A stretch of DNA of 64,000 nt from Dendrolimus kikuchii (lineage: Eukaryota; Arthropoda; Insecta; Lepidoptera; Lasiocampidae), in the NCBI GenBank assembly GCA_019925095.2, contig CM034415.1:8684833-8748832 (forward strand), read 5' to 3'. A model generated the notes under the pieces. That model saw only the letters and a list, made by a program, of their open reading frames with translations. It searched no databases and was not told where the DNA came from. Positions 9,237 to 18,668 of the stretch are shown piece by piece. Each line of letters starts with the position of its first letter. The first letter of the stretch is position 1. Both the position numbers and the translations under genes were made by a program.

Positions 9237-9646
9237 TATAATGCAAGAAAATAATATTAATATGTTTAAACAAAAATTATTCGAGTGGTTGACAAAAAAA
9301 AGTCCTATTATAGCGTCCAAGACTATTTAAATGAGAGGTAATTAAGAAGATATTGCGTTGTATTGTTTAAATAAAATAAAAGATTTATAAGGCACCAAAT
9401 TAAATATTATATAGAGATAGGTTAAGTAATTTTATATAGCATCGCAATATAAAATTACTTAACCTATCTCTATATAATATTTAATTTGGTGCCTTATAAA
9501 TCTTTTATTTTATTTAAACAATACAACGCAATATCTTCTTAATTACCTCTCATTTAAATAGTCTTGGACGCTATAATAGGATTTTTTTTGTCAACCACTC
9601 GAATAATTTTTGTTTAAACATATTAATATTATTTTCTTGCATTATA
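9237..9646. repeat. ~200-bp near-perfect palindrome (9-nt spacer)
   Basis: Arms 9237-9437 and 9447-9646 are reverse complements with a single 1-nt indel (an extra G beside the A8 run at 9301). Both arms carry the same LINE C-terminus, ending FKQKLFEWLTKK. The spacer is AGCATCGCA (9438-9446). The right arm continues into the LINE; the left arm abuts the SART-like element. Confidence 0.9.
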
Positions 9647-9840
9647 TTATATGGCAACTTATTATATATTCTTGGTGCCATCCCAGACACGCTTTTATCA
9701 TATAACACAGTGGTATGCGGAGGCATACAAATTTTATTCTTATTAATATGTCGGGCACTTTTATAATTTTCAAATAATGTTGGATTGTTTTTAATTAACA
9801 TAATAATTTCAAAAATATACAAACAAGGAAATGTCAATGT
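9447..9840 (-). pseudogene. Jockey/CR1-like LINE C-terminus
   Basis: Minus frame from 9837 contains LIKNNPTLFENYKSARHINK, HTTVLYDKSVSGMAPRIYNK, LPYNIM and FKQKLFEWLTKK. The xLYNKLP...FK..L..WL pattern is the usual C-terminus of insect Jockey/CR1-type LINE polyproteins. An A8 run causes a frameshift; with seven A the frame would continue into a YYSVQDYLNER-type end. The 3' UTR continues to 9436 and then, by sequence continuity, at 7028-6929. Confidence 0.75.
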
Positions 9841-10739
9841 CTTAAAATCTTCACAACAACAGGGAAAAACGAATAACCAGGACTATGAAAGGGGATTTGT
9901 GTTAATCTCTTGACCCTTTTTATCTGAGCATGCAGCTCTCACATGCTAGACGCCCCAGACAAGTAATCTTATCGGAATGGAAAATATTTTACAATTGACA
10001 GACGATTTTTTCATTACGTACAATCTGTTATGATATTAATAGGTTCACGTATAATTAATGTTTTCGATTAGTTCATGTGTTTGTGACTTGTAATTTTTTT
10101 AAGCAAGGCCATGAGTTATGAAGTACGATGAGAAAAAACACAAGTTTATTTTGAACAAAATCTATATATTAATACGTGAAGCAAAAACTTGGTACCCTTT
10201 TTTACGAAATTTGCGCGGACGCCTCCGTCTGAAATTTCGCACACTTATAGTTTATGAGAAGGAGTGCAGAATGCTAGTATTATTTTAAAATACACACACT
10301 CTATCACACATCTATTTGACACACATATGCATATATACTTTTTAAAAATATAATTACATAGAGATACGGAAAAAAGCTAAACTAACTTAAAAATAAGATT
10401 AAATACAAAAATAAACTAAGTAATAAATAGTAAGACAATCCTATAAATAAACCTAGCTTAAATTTTTTTAAATTATGCATAAAGATACATTACATCAATA
10501 AACAAAAAACATTACACACACTACCATGTATTTGACACACACACGCATATATACTCTTTTGTTTATTGTTAAAGTCAAATTAACAGTGTTGCCTTGGCGA
10601 AATCTGTGATTATAAAAGTATATATAGCCTTTGACAACAGAACCTTAATAATGTTCAAACTTATAATTTAATTTAATTATTATGGTCGAATTTCGAACAC
10701 CACTAGTATAAATAAATACAATATATCTATCTGAGCAGT
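9841..10739. other. AT-rich stretch with a dispersed repeat and an internal near-duplicate
   Basis: 10140-10270 (GTGAAGCAAAAACTTGGTACCC, AATTTGCGCGGACG, AATTTCGCACACTTATAG) looks like a lepidopteran dispersed unit. 10292-10345 and 10513-10560 are near-duplicates (ACACACACT...TATTTGACACAC...GCATATATACT). No gene. Confidence 0.45.
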
Positions 10740-10975
10740 AACGGAGAAAGACGCAGGGTTGCCAGCTTATCGGTTTTCTACCGGATTCACTTTGGAGAGT
10801 GTGCAGCTAGGCTTTTCAATCTGATCCCGCCATCTCACTTCCATCATCGGACAACTAGACGTATCTAGCTTTATCATACGCACCGCAAAGGAGTGGAACT
10901 CATTGCCAGAATCCGTCTTCCCCGATACATAGAACTTAGTTGTCTTCAAGTCTCGTGGGAATAGGTATCTTCTAA
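10740..10975 (-). pseudogene. Unclassified LINE-like coding remnant
   Basis: A 60-codon minus frame (10767-10949, MKTTKFYVSGKTDSGNEFHS...) in a GC-richer island flanked by AT-rich DNA, immediately upstream of a repeat A copy. It resembles the C-terminal debris of LINE ORFs in composition and setting; I do not recognise a domain. Confidence 0.3.
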
Positions 10976-10980
10976 GTTTT

Positions 10981-11292
10981 TATCCGTGCAGGAACGGAGA
11001 AAGAATACAATTTCCTGCGGCCGGGCGGCCTGTCGTAAGAGGCGACTAAACAACCCACAGCCAGGTTGTAGGGCATTTGCCCGACTGGATGGCTACCACC
11101 CTTGGTCTAAAGTATGTCGCCATAACAACCGTGAGTTGTTTTCCGGCATTAGTGACCAGGTTCCAGTGTCCCTTAAGAGAGCAGCTGCGCATTTGTAGCA
11201 ACTTTGGTGTTGCAAATGTCCATAGGCGATGGTAACCGCTTTCCATCAAGTGGGCCGTCTGCCTGTCTGCTGATTTCTTGCAATAAAAAAAA
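10981..11292 (+). repeat. Repeat A copy, full length
   Basis: Starts TATCCGTGCAGGAACGGAG and ends GCAATAAAAAAAAAAAG. All internal blocks are present. Confidence 0.85.
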
Positions 11293-11341
11293 AAAGTTAG
11301 CGTTCTCCATCCTAGGCCACATCTTCGCTCCGCATAGGGTG

Positions 11342-11649
11342 ATAATAATAATAATAATATCAGCCCATTAATGTCCCACTGCTGAGCTCAGGCCTCCCAT
11401 TATAGGGGGAACAGACAGTATACCCGCCACGCTTGTCCAAGGCGGCTTGGCAGGTTTGACACATCGGTTATCTCGATGTGCAGGGTGCATCACGATGTTT
11501 TCCTTCACCGTTGTTAGCACATGGTAATTGTAACAATATGCACATTAGATCAGAAAACTGACTAAGAGGTGCATGCGTTCCGGCCAGGATCGAACCCGCG
11601 CCCTCTGAGTCTGGGACGCGTGCGCTAGCCATTACGCTACCACGACTTC
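11342..11649 (-). mobile_element. tRNA-derived SINE with (ATT)n tail
   Basis: Minus strand: A box-like GTAGCGTAATGGCTAGCGC, B box GGGTTCGATCC, a body with ACCTCTTAGTCAGTTTTCTG and GCCGCCTTGGACAAGCGTGG, GCAGTGGGACATTAATGGGC, then (ATT)n at 11342-11360. The B box is a perfect GGTTCGANNCC. The 3' third recurs at 30813-30920 (+). Confidence 0.8.
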
Positions 11650-11978
11650 ATAGGGTGAGCTCGTGGTTAAATGTGAACCGATACCTACGACACGCGTTTA
11701 GAAAACTTCGCGGGCCTGCTGGGCGCTGCGCTCCGCCATAATAATATGTGCGCCGGCAAGGGCCGCTATTATTACCGCTGGACTGACTGCTGCATATGTA
11801 ATGTCATGTTTCGAATTATACTACTATTTTTATCATATCGTACGTATTTATTTATTGTTAAACACTACATACAAAAATAATATTGTATAGAAGACAAGCA
11901 TATTCTTATACCATTTTCAAGCGCCATTTGCATTTGATTCAAGATTGTACACGGCTGCCAAATTAAACAATCAAATTT
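11650..11978. other. No gene seen
   Basis: A short CpG-containing patch (11700-11790: TTCGCGGGCCTGCTGGGCGC) followed by AT-rich DNA. No recognisable coding potential. Confidence 0.4.
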
Positions 11979-12186
11979 AGCCGTGCAGGAACGGAGAATG
12001 AATACAATTGCCTGCAGCCGAGCGGTCTGTCGTAAGAGGCGACAAAAACACCCCATAGCCAGGTGGTAGGGTATTTGCCCGCTGGATGGCTACCACACCT
12101 GGTCTAGACTACGCCGCCATAAAAACTCCAGCCTTCCTTTAGAGAACAGCACATTGGTAGCACCTTTCTTGTTACAAATGTTCATA
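11979..12186 (+). repeat. Repeat A copy interrupted by a hAT remnant
   Basis: Runs from GCCGTGCAGGAACGGAG to TTACAAATGTTCATA, where the hAT fragment 12187-12635 is inserted. It resumes at 12636 with TGTCCATAGGCGAT and is lost after ~15 bp. Confidence 0.8.
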
Positions 12187-12635
12187 TAGGGTTGCCAACG
12201 ATACTTTATAATAAGGTATCGTACTTTATTTTTGTGTAAATATACTTTATACTTTGCATAAAAATAAAGAATGTGAAAATACTCGATTTCCAACATTTAC
12301 TCTGATGCCTAAAATGAATACTTATATGGATAATTATTGAACTATTATTAATCCAGCTTTCACTGAAAGAGTTTATTCAGTAATGAATCTAAAATGGCGA
12401 GAAGAATGGTACAGGATATCTATAAATTTGATAAAAAATGAATCGTTTGTTTATTTAAAGTGGCAATGTAAAGATAGTTTCCAAAACTTGAAGGATAATG
12501 AAAAGTTGTTAGTGTGTGCTAGAAGCACACAAAATAAAGTTTTGAAAAAGACTTTTTTTTCTTTCAAATACTTTATTTTTACCCTACTTAAAAAATGGAA
12601 TACGTTATTTTTCCCAAAAATAGTTGGCAACCCTT
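12187..12635 (+). mobile_element. hAT-type non-autonomous element with transposase C-terminal remnant
   Basis: Ends are TAGGGTTGCCAAC (12187-12199) and GTTGGCAACCCTT (12623-12635), inverted 12-bp TIRs. Flanking 8-bp duplications TGTTCATA (12179-12186) and TGTCCATA (12636-12643) differ at one base; 8-bp TSDs are diagnostic of hAT. Inside, from 12344: INPAFTERVYSVMNLKWREE, as in the hAT C-terminal dimerisation domain (ERVFS-like, NLK...R.R...LIKAE). The frame runs 12383-12652 but encodes only this terminal segment. A stop lies just upstream at 12338-12340. Confidence 0.85.
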
Positions 12636-12650
12636 TGTCCATAGGCGATT

Positions 12651-12929
12651 AGTATATTATATTAAATAGTATATATTCACCTTCCGCTAAAAGATAACAC
12701 AATTTTCCCATATATCCGATAGAGTCGAACCATGAAGGAAATAACTCTCGGCCATTAAAAGCGCACGCGGTATCACGACGCGATGAAATGGTCGACGCGC
12801 GCTCAGTACGGTGGCCACGATTTCCGCGCTTTTGTAAATTAACAAATCTATTTTAATATGTAAGGTTAAGAGTTCGAATAAATATCGCTGATATACAATA
12901 TATTGGTAAGAAGTGCACTTTATTTTAAC
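12651..12929. other. No gene seen
   Basis: Contains a CpG-rich patch at 12760-12835 (AAAGCGCACGCGGTATCACG, GTCGACGCGCGCTCAG). It could be a decayed promoter or mobile end; nothing decisive. Confidence 0.35.
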
Positions 12930-13240
12930 ATTGACAAGCAGTTCGTGTTTGGAACGCGCTGCCTGTTAATATCAAGCTAGCCAAATCACTGCCTATTTTT
13001 AATAGACTTGTGAAGGATTATTATAGCTCAAATAGCTCAATTTAAAGATGAAGCAGCAGTTATTATCATCTTTTCCTAGTTTTATATGTATTTATGTGTG
13101 TTTTATATATTTTATTTACATATATCGTATTAGTATATTATTTATATTTTTATTAATTTATGTATATTGTATTATGTATATATATTTATAAGATACTGAT
13201 TTGGTAGTGAGAATAATGCAACATACCTCTGTTATTAATT
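12930..13240 (+). pseudogene. LINE C-terminal fragment and AT-rich 3' UTR
   Basis: Frame reads RVWNALPVNIKLAKSLPIFN, RLVKDYYSSNSSI and stops near 13041. The VWNALP...F...VKDYY pattern is a Jockey/CR1-type LINE C-terminus. 5'-truncated to ~35 codons. Confidence 0.6.
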
Positions 13241-13450
13241 ACAACAACAACAACAACAATACTCTTTATTGTACACCAACTTTAAACAGTAACACTTATA
13301 CATATCTTAATATTAGGAAGTAGTACAATGGGCGGCCTTATTGCTTAAAGCAATCTCTTCCAGGCAAGCTTTTAATTTAAACCCTTTTTAAAACCTTTTA
13401 ATTATCAAACTTTTTGCCCATCCAAAGGTTGACTGGAAGAAATCGCTAAT
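13241..13450 (-). repeat. Family U LINE 3' UTR with (TTG)n tail
   Basis: Minus strand includes AGATTGCTTTAAGCAATAAGGCCGCCC and GGTGTACAATAAAGAGTATTG, then (TTG)n. Same 3' UTR type as 21478-21600, 34986-35110 and 38940-39090, each with a different tail repeat. Confidence 0.6.
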
Positions 13451-14039
13451 AGCGATAAGACCGCCTATTGTATTGTAAAATTTTATTTCTGTTAACTGTA
13501 TCCTTAAAACACAATAAAGCATATTCATTCATTCATTGATTATGCAAATCTCGATTCAATTTGCTCATGTCAATACGTCAATGCAAGTAAATTACTTGCA
13601 TGATGTATATACGTATAGTGTCTCTACTCTATTTGGGATAATGTTAGTGACAGTAGTCAAAGGCGTCTTGTTTATAGTGTTAAAAATAACGCTGTAAATA
13701 ATTAGCGATATTAGCTTCTTAAATGTCGACGTCTCAACACTTGAGATGATAATTTTAAGGCAGCTAGCTCAAACCTCTTATACAAAATTTTGTATAACTT
13801 TTTTATCTTGCCAAGCTTGTAACGAATTTATGAAGATAAGTTGCAGTATAAAATGTTAGTATGTCATGTCATTATTATTACTATAATAATATTTTTCTTT
13901 CCTTTTATTGTGTCTTTGTCTTACTGAGTGTGCACTGTTTGCCACAACTCCATTAATTCTTCGAATAATTGTGTAACATATTTCTGTATAAAATTTATTT
14001 AAAAAAAAGTTTGAGTTAATTAATTTTTAATTAGACGTG
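13451..14039. other. No gene seen
   Basis: AT-rich; a second CAATAAAGCATATTCATTCATTC end at 13511-13535 suggests another LINE 3' end. Confidence 0.35.
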
Positions 14040-14205
14040 TTGCTGGAGAGTTTCTTGCCGCTTCTTCTCCGTAACAGCAATAACACTTTACGAAGCGGCG
14101 TACATAGATTGGGAAGTAAAATTAAATTTAAACTTATATGTATGACCTCCAAAAAGCGTTCTCCAGTGGAACTTACTTTAAATAAAAACTTTTGAATTTG
14201 AATTC
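14040..14205 (+). repeat. LINE 3' UTR (GCCGCTTCTTCTCC type)
   Basis: TGCCGCTTCTTCTCCGTAACAGC ... CTTTAAATAAAAACTTTTGAATTTGAATT. The TTTGAATTTG-type tail is the usual short-repeat terminus of this LINE 3' end. No coding remains. Confidence 0.5.
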
Positions 14206-15004
14206 TTAATCTGCTAAATAACGATAGATCAACTGATATTCCATGGTAAAACTCTGAATTTTGCTATTGGTTATGTTTTGTGTGAAGTGTAAGGAAGAAA
14301 TCATTTGTTTTTATTTTAAATATTTAAATACTGAAAATGTCTTTATGCAATTTGGGTATTTTTGGGATGAGGAAAAAGCACTGAACTACGTCACCGTCAC
14401 GCTCAGATACAAAGTTTTCACTCCTGTCGTGACTGCATCACTGCGACTGGCAGCTTTTTTCTATTTTTTTTTAATTCCGACATCGGACAGGATATATATA
14501 CCGTATATAACGCTTAAGATATATACGTTATCTATCAATGTTTAAAGTAATTTTAATGTTTAATGTCGCATTACAAAAAACGTATTAAAACCTCGCATTA
14601 AACATTATTAAACATCGCTACATTTGCGTGAAATGGTCACTAATACTAAAATTATCCCAGATGGAGCAGGGACATTAGAGTTGTATGTTTTTTTGTTTTT
14701 TTTTCATTGTTTATGCTATCTTTGAAGGCTAATCATTAACTAATCATTACCTACCCTTGATTTATGACGAATACAACTCTTTAAAATAGTAATAAAATAT
14801 AACGTAACAATTTTATATATACAGATAAGAAAACCTAAACTAAAACCCAATCAGCCCACCTAACAACTCATTCTGTTTATGAGTTGTGACGTTTATGCTA
14901 TCTTACTATCGTAAGAATTTATTTATTTACAATATCTTTTCTAAAGATATATACACCATACAATATTTAAAAAATACCTATAAATAAAAGTACTATATGC
15001 ATAT
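14206..15004. other. No gene seen
   Basis: AT-rich; the open frame 14261-14545 has no recognisable domain and strongly AT-biased codons. Confidence 0.4.
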
Positions 15005-15125
15005 TTACAAATCAAAAATAGATTCCAGGTCACTGTCGGTGGAGAGCGTTCCCAAAATGCTGGCCGTATTTCCGTGCTTTATGGCAATGCTAATGCGTTG
15101 TCCAAAATACAGGCCAGCATTTTGG
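15005..15125 (-). pseudogene. LINE B C-terminal fragment
   Basis: Minus strand reads KAGLYFGQRISIAIKHGNTA, SILGTLSTDSDLESIFDL and a stop at 15005-15007; closest in ending to the 1-502 copy (ADSDLESIFYL). Confidence 0.7.
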
Positions 15126-15166
15126 TTATTATTATTTGTTTATTTTAACTGTGATTGTGAATATTA

Positions 15167-15392
15167 TTTTTATTACATGAGTTCAGCAGTCAGGCGGACG
15201 GCTCACTTGATGGAAAGCGGTTACCATCGCCTATAAACATTTGTAACACCAAAGGTGCTACCAATGTGCTGCCGCTCTGTAAACGGAGACTTAAACCTGG
15301 CTACTAATGCCGGGACACAACTCATGTTCGTTATGGCGGCATACTCTAACCAAGGGTGGTAGCCATTCAGACGGGCAAATACCTTATCACCT
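15167..15392 (-). repeat. Repeat A copy, 5'-truncated and diverged
   Basis: From the polyA side (TTTTTATTACATGAGTTCAGC) to GGGCAAATACCTTATCACCT; the first third of the unit is missing. Confidence 0.75.
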
Positions 15393-16170
15393 AAATATGA
15401 ATGTGAACAAAATTAAATTTGATCTTTGAAATCCAAATCTTTATTATACAATACGTTTCCAAAATGGTATATTGATTTATCAAGATAAAAATATTTAAAA
15501 ATTCTTAAAAACTATTATTCTAAACCACCTGTCGTCAAAGCAAAGTTTAATGAACTGGAAAAATATTTATTCATTATAATCAACTTTGTTTGAATAACAG
15601 TTAGTGTTATATTGTCTTGAATTTTTTTTGGTATTTTTATTTTTGGAACTGATAAATTAGTTTAGGACATCTGATATTTAAAATTGACGAATTTTATTTG
15701 TTATTCCGGAAAGGGCAAGATTTCAAAGGGCGCCTAATTACCCCCGACCGCCGAAGACGCATAGTCGATGGTGACGGTCTTCGGGATATATCATCAGCCG
15801 TCAGTAGCGCCAAGGCTGCCAAGATGTGAGCGTGTGGATAATCCTCGTTCTTTATTTTCATTTTATAAGTGAGTAAGCTCACTGGTGGCTAAACTTCTCC
15901 AGTAATATGGAAGGAGCTTGACTGAGGGTCGATCCAAATCTGCCAGAGTTATATATAACATTAGCTAATTTGCTGTCCCATGACCTTGTCTTAAGGTAAT
16001 AGAACGACGACTCCGTTTACTGTCAATCATCTATGAAGATCGGTTTCCATCCAGACGATAAAATTGTAATGGGAACAGTTAAGGGAGTAGCTCTAATTTA
16101 CTATCATAAGTCCGGATTTTTAATCGGGCAGTGAATACCAAAATGTAAAAGGGATAAGGAAATAACATTA
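15393..16170. other. No gene seen
   Basis: AT-rich with a GC-richer patch at 15710-15830; the minus frame 15694-15882 has no recognisable motif. Confidence 0.35.
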
Positions 16171-16464
16171 TTTTTATTGCTGGAGTACAGAAGACAGGCT
16201 GATGGCCCAATTGTGATGGAAAGTGGTGACCGTCGTCTATGAACAATTGCAACACTAAAGGTGCTACCAATGTGCTGCCGGACTCGTAGAGGGGTCTGGA
16301 ATCTGGCCAATAATGCCGGAACACAACTCAAGGTTGTTATGGCGGCATGCTCTAGACCAGGGGTGGTAACAATCCAGACGGGCAAATACCTTACCACCTA
16401 GCTGTGGGTTGTTTTATCGCCTCTTACGACGACAGACAATTCATTCTCCGTTCCTGCACAGATA
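16171..16464 (-). repeat. Repeat A copy, full length, older subfamily
   Basis: Complete from the T-run to ...TTCTCCGTTCCTGCACAGATA. More diverged than the 17761 or 56642 copies. Reading GTGCTACCAATGTGCTGCCG, it groups with 15167 and 53280. Confidence 0.8.
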
Positions 16465-16989
16465 TAAATAATAATATACAATCCACAATATTGCACTGCA
16501 AAGCACGTAACAAATATTCATACATTCACTAAAAACACGCTCAGAAAAGGTCAATACCTATATTCTATCAAAATCACGTATTTCAAGAAAAAAAAAATAC
16601 AAAAGAAAAACAGGTAAAAGAAATTTACTGTTCAACCAATTTATGTAAATATACGAGCAAAGTGTTGTATTAACATAAGAATTGAGCGATCACGGGCCGG
16701 TGTTGTGGTCGCCTCGTGGTGTAGAGTGGCCATGGCTCTAGTGTAAGTTCGAGACAATCCTGTCTCGTTAGGTTATGTATAGAATATCGCATTCATAAAA
16801 TACTTATCGAAGGTTAAACCAAGGTTGTTATGAAGGGGTTTTCACTCACCTGCGCTTTTCCTCCCGTGGGGCGAGTTACATACCGCCCCACGCACAAAGA
16901 CCTGGATGATGCCGGGGGATATATAATAAACGAGCATGTATGAAGAGGTTAATGGAAGTATACTGGTAGGTGAAAGACATGGCATAAAA
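16465..16989. other. Mixed repeat debris
   Basis: 16706-16770 has a SINE-head-like stretch (CGTGGTGTAGAGTGGCC ... GTTCGAGACAATCC, B-box-like). 16850-16920 (CTCACCTGCGCTTTTCCTCC, GGGGCGAGTTACATACCGCC) matches the 3' UTR of the R1-like element at 25381-25500. No intact element. Confidence 0.4.
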
Positions 16990-17205
16990 TTCCATTTTAT
17001 TCTGATACTTATCATATTTGTAACACGAATCTGGAAGAACGGCCACTTTCAGATGTGCTACTAAGGTACTGCCGCCTTGAAAGGGTTTTGTCATATTTTT
17101 TGAAAAACTACATATTTCAGTACTATGAGAAAATTTCAACTGGGAGTGCATTCCAAAGCCCCAAGGTGCGAAAGAAAAGCGGCAAAAGGTAGTGAGAATT
17201 AACAT
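16990..17205 (-). pseudogene. LINE C-terminal fragment
   Basis: In one minus frame the stretch reads RTLGLWNALPVEIFS, the LWNxLP motif of Jockey/CR1-like LINEs; then come frameshifts and a repeat-A-like piece (AAGGCGGCAGTACCTTAGTA). Related to the LINE at 41521-44215 (WNELPAEVFPQRYD). Confidence 0.5.
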
Positions 17206-17760
17206 ACAGTCATAAATGTTTGATAGGTTTGGCAGATAAAACGGCAGTTAAAACTATCAAATGTTCGATAAAATATCCTACATAATCGTTATATAAACAT
17301 TTAATAATTAATTATCTCTATTATCTTATTAATGTCACAAACGAAAAAGTTTTTAAAGATAGATGTTTGTTACCTTGTCACACAAAAACTCATGAACTGA
17401 TTTCGAGGTAACTTTACAGTAGTATAGCATGTATATCAGAATAACACATAGACTATTATTTACAAACATATTGTTTTAATTGGCCAACGAGATATATAAG
17501 GGCAAGCAGACGTCGTTGATGGGCAAGTCTATATTACTCGTAAATCGTAGGTCCCTGCTAGTCGTTTTATAAAACTCTGATAGTTAATAGTCTTATTACA
17601 CATATATGTATAAAATCTAATTCAATATCCAACATGGTACATTTCATAAACAAATGTTTAATTTTTCACTAGTCTGGGTGTCTCGGATTAGTCCAGAGTT
17701 GTCAATTATATTTCTGTTAGCCATAACATATAAACTTAACTTGTTCAGTTTAATAATCCT
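17206..17760. other. No gene seen
   Basis: AT-rich spacer. Confidence 0.4.
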
Positions 17761-18076
17761 TTATCCGTGCAGGAACGGAGAAAGAATACAATTTCCTGCG
17801 GCCGGGCGGCCTGTCGTAAGAGGCGACTTAACAACCCACAGCCAGGTGGTAGGGCATTTGCCCAACTGGATGGCTACCATCCCTGGTCTAAAGCATGTCG
17901 CCATAACAACCTTGAGTTGAGTTCCGGCATTAGTGACCAGGTTTCAGTATCCCTTAAGAGAGCAGCAGCGCATTTGTAGCAACTTTGGTGTTGCAAATGT
18001 CCACAGGCGATGGTAGCCGCTTTCCGTCAAGTGGGCCGTCTGCCTGTCTGCTGAACTCATGCAATAAAAAAAAAAA
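17761..18076 (+). repeat. Repeat A copy, full length
   Basis: TTATCCGTGCAGG to ATGCAATAAAAAAAAAAAA. Young-looking; ends ~590 bp upstream of the PP1 regulatory-subunit start codon. Confidence 0.85.
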
Positions 18077-18668
18077 AATAATAATAAACACTGCGTGTTT
18101 TTTATGTCTATTTATTACGTCTTCACAGTGATTCATTCCAAAAGCATTTATTTTATTTTGTTACTATTCTGCTAGATTCGACTATTTCGTAGGTACGTAA
18201 AATTTCTAAAAGCAAACGGTAAATATTGCAACAGCATGTAAATTAAAATATTATGAACATTGGTATAATCTTGGTGAATATGGTAACATTGAATTCAGTC
18301 ACAGTTCAATTATACACCTACGTTTTGTACATTACGCACGCATTTCAATAAAAACACATCTCAAATTTACCGCAAAACAACGTATGTCTCATCGTTCAAA
18401 CGTAAAATCCACTTTCCTTGATGACTACATCCTTGGTCCATATATCGCTTAACTTTACTTACACATCACATGTCACTTTGTGTTTAAATCCATACTTTTA
18501 TTATCAACATTGACCCAATTCCCCGATACTGTCCCAGAATAAAAGTCAACATTGTCACACTCGTACATTTATCAATACATGCGCCCGAGCAACTTTTTAA
18601 AGCGAGCGGCGATACTAAATCCGTTTAGTTCTATTCAAACTCTGATACAGTGAACACGTGTTGCAGAT
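18077..18668 (+). promoter_or_regulatory. Upstream region / probable 5' UTR or intron end of the PP1 subunit gene
   Basis: The ATG at 18669 is preceded by CACGTGTTGCAG|AT. TTGCAG can serve as a 3' splice site, so the coding exon may be joined to an upstream non-coding exon. 18540-18668 is less AT-rich than the surroundings (GCGCCCGAGCAAC, AAAGCGAGCGGCG). CACGTG (E-box) is at 18655-18660. No TATA box can be asserted. Regulation is inference only. Confidence 0.35.

Noticed and set aside
7231..9254. Plus-strand frames of 66-156 codons opposite the SART-like ORF2
   Set aside because: Shadows of the 670-codon minus frame.
12383..12652. Independent 89-codon gene
   Set aside because: It is the tail of a hAT transposase bounded by TIRs and an 8-bp TSD, not a host gene.
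18627..18655. Shared text AGTTCTATTCAAACTC between the PP1 gene upstream region and 52780
   Set aside because: A 16-bp match in AT-rich DNA; may be a common promoter-like word but too short to claim.
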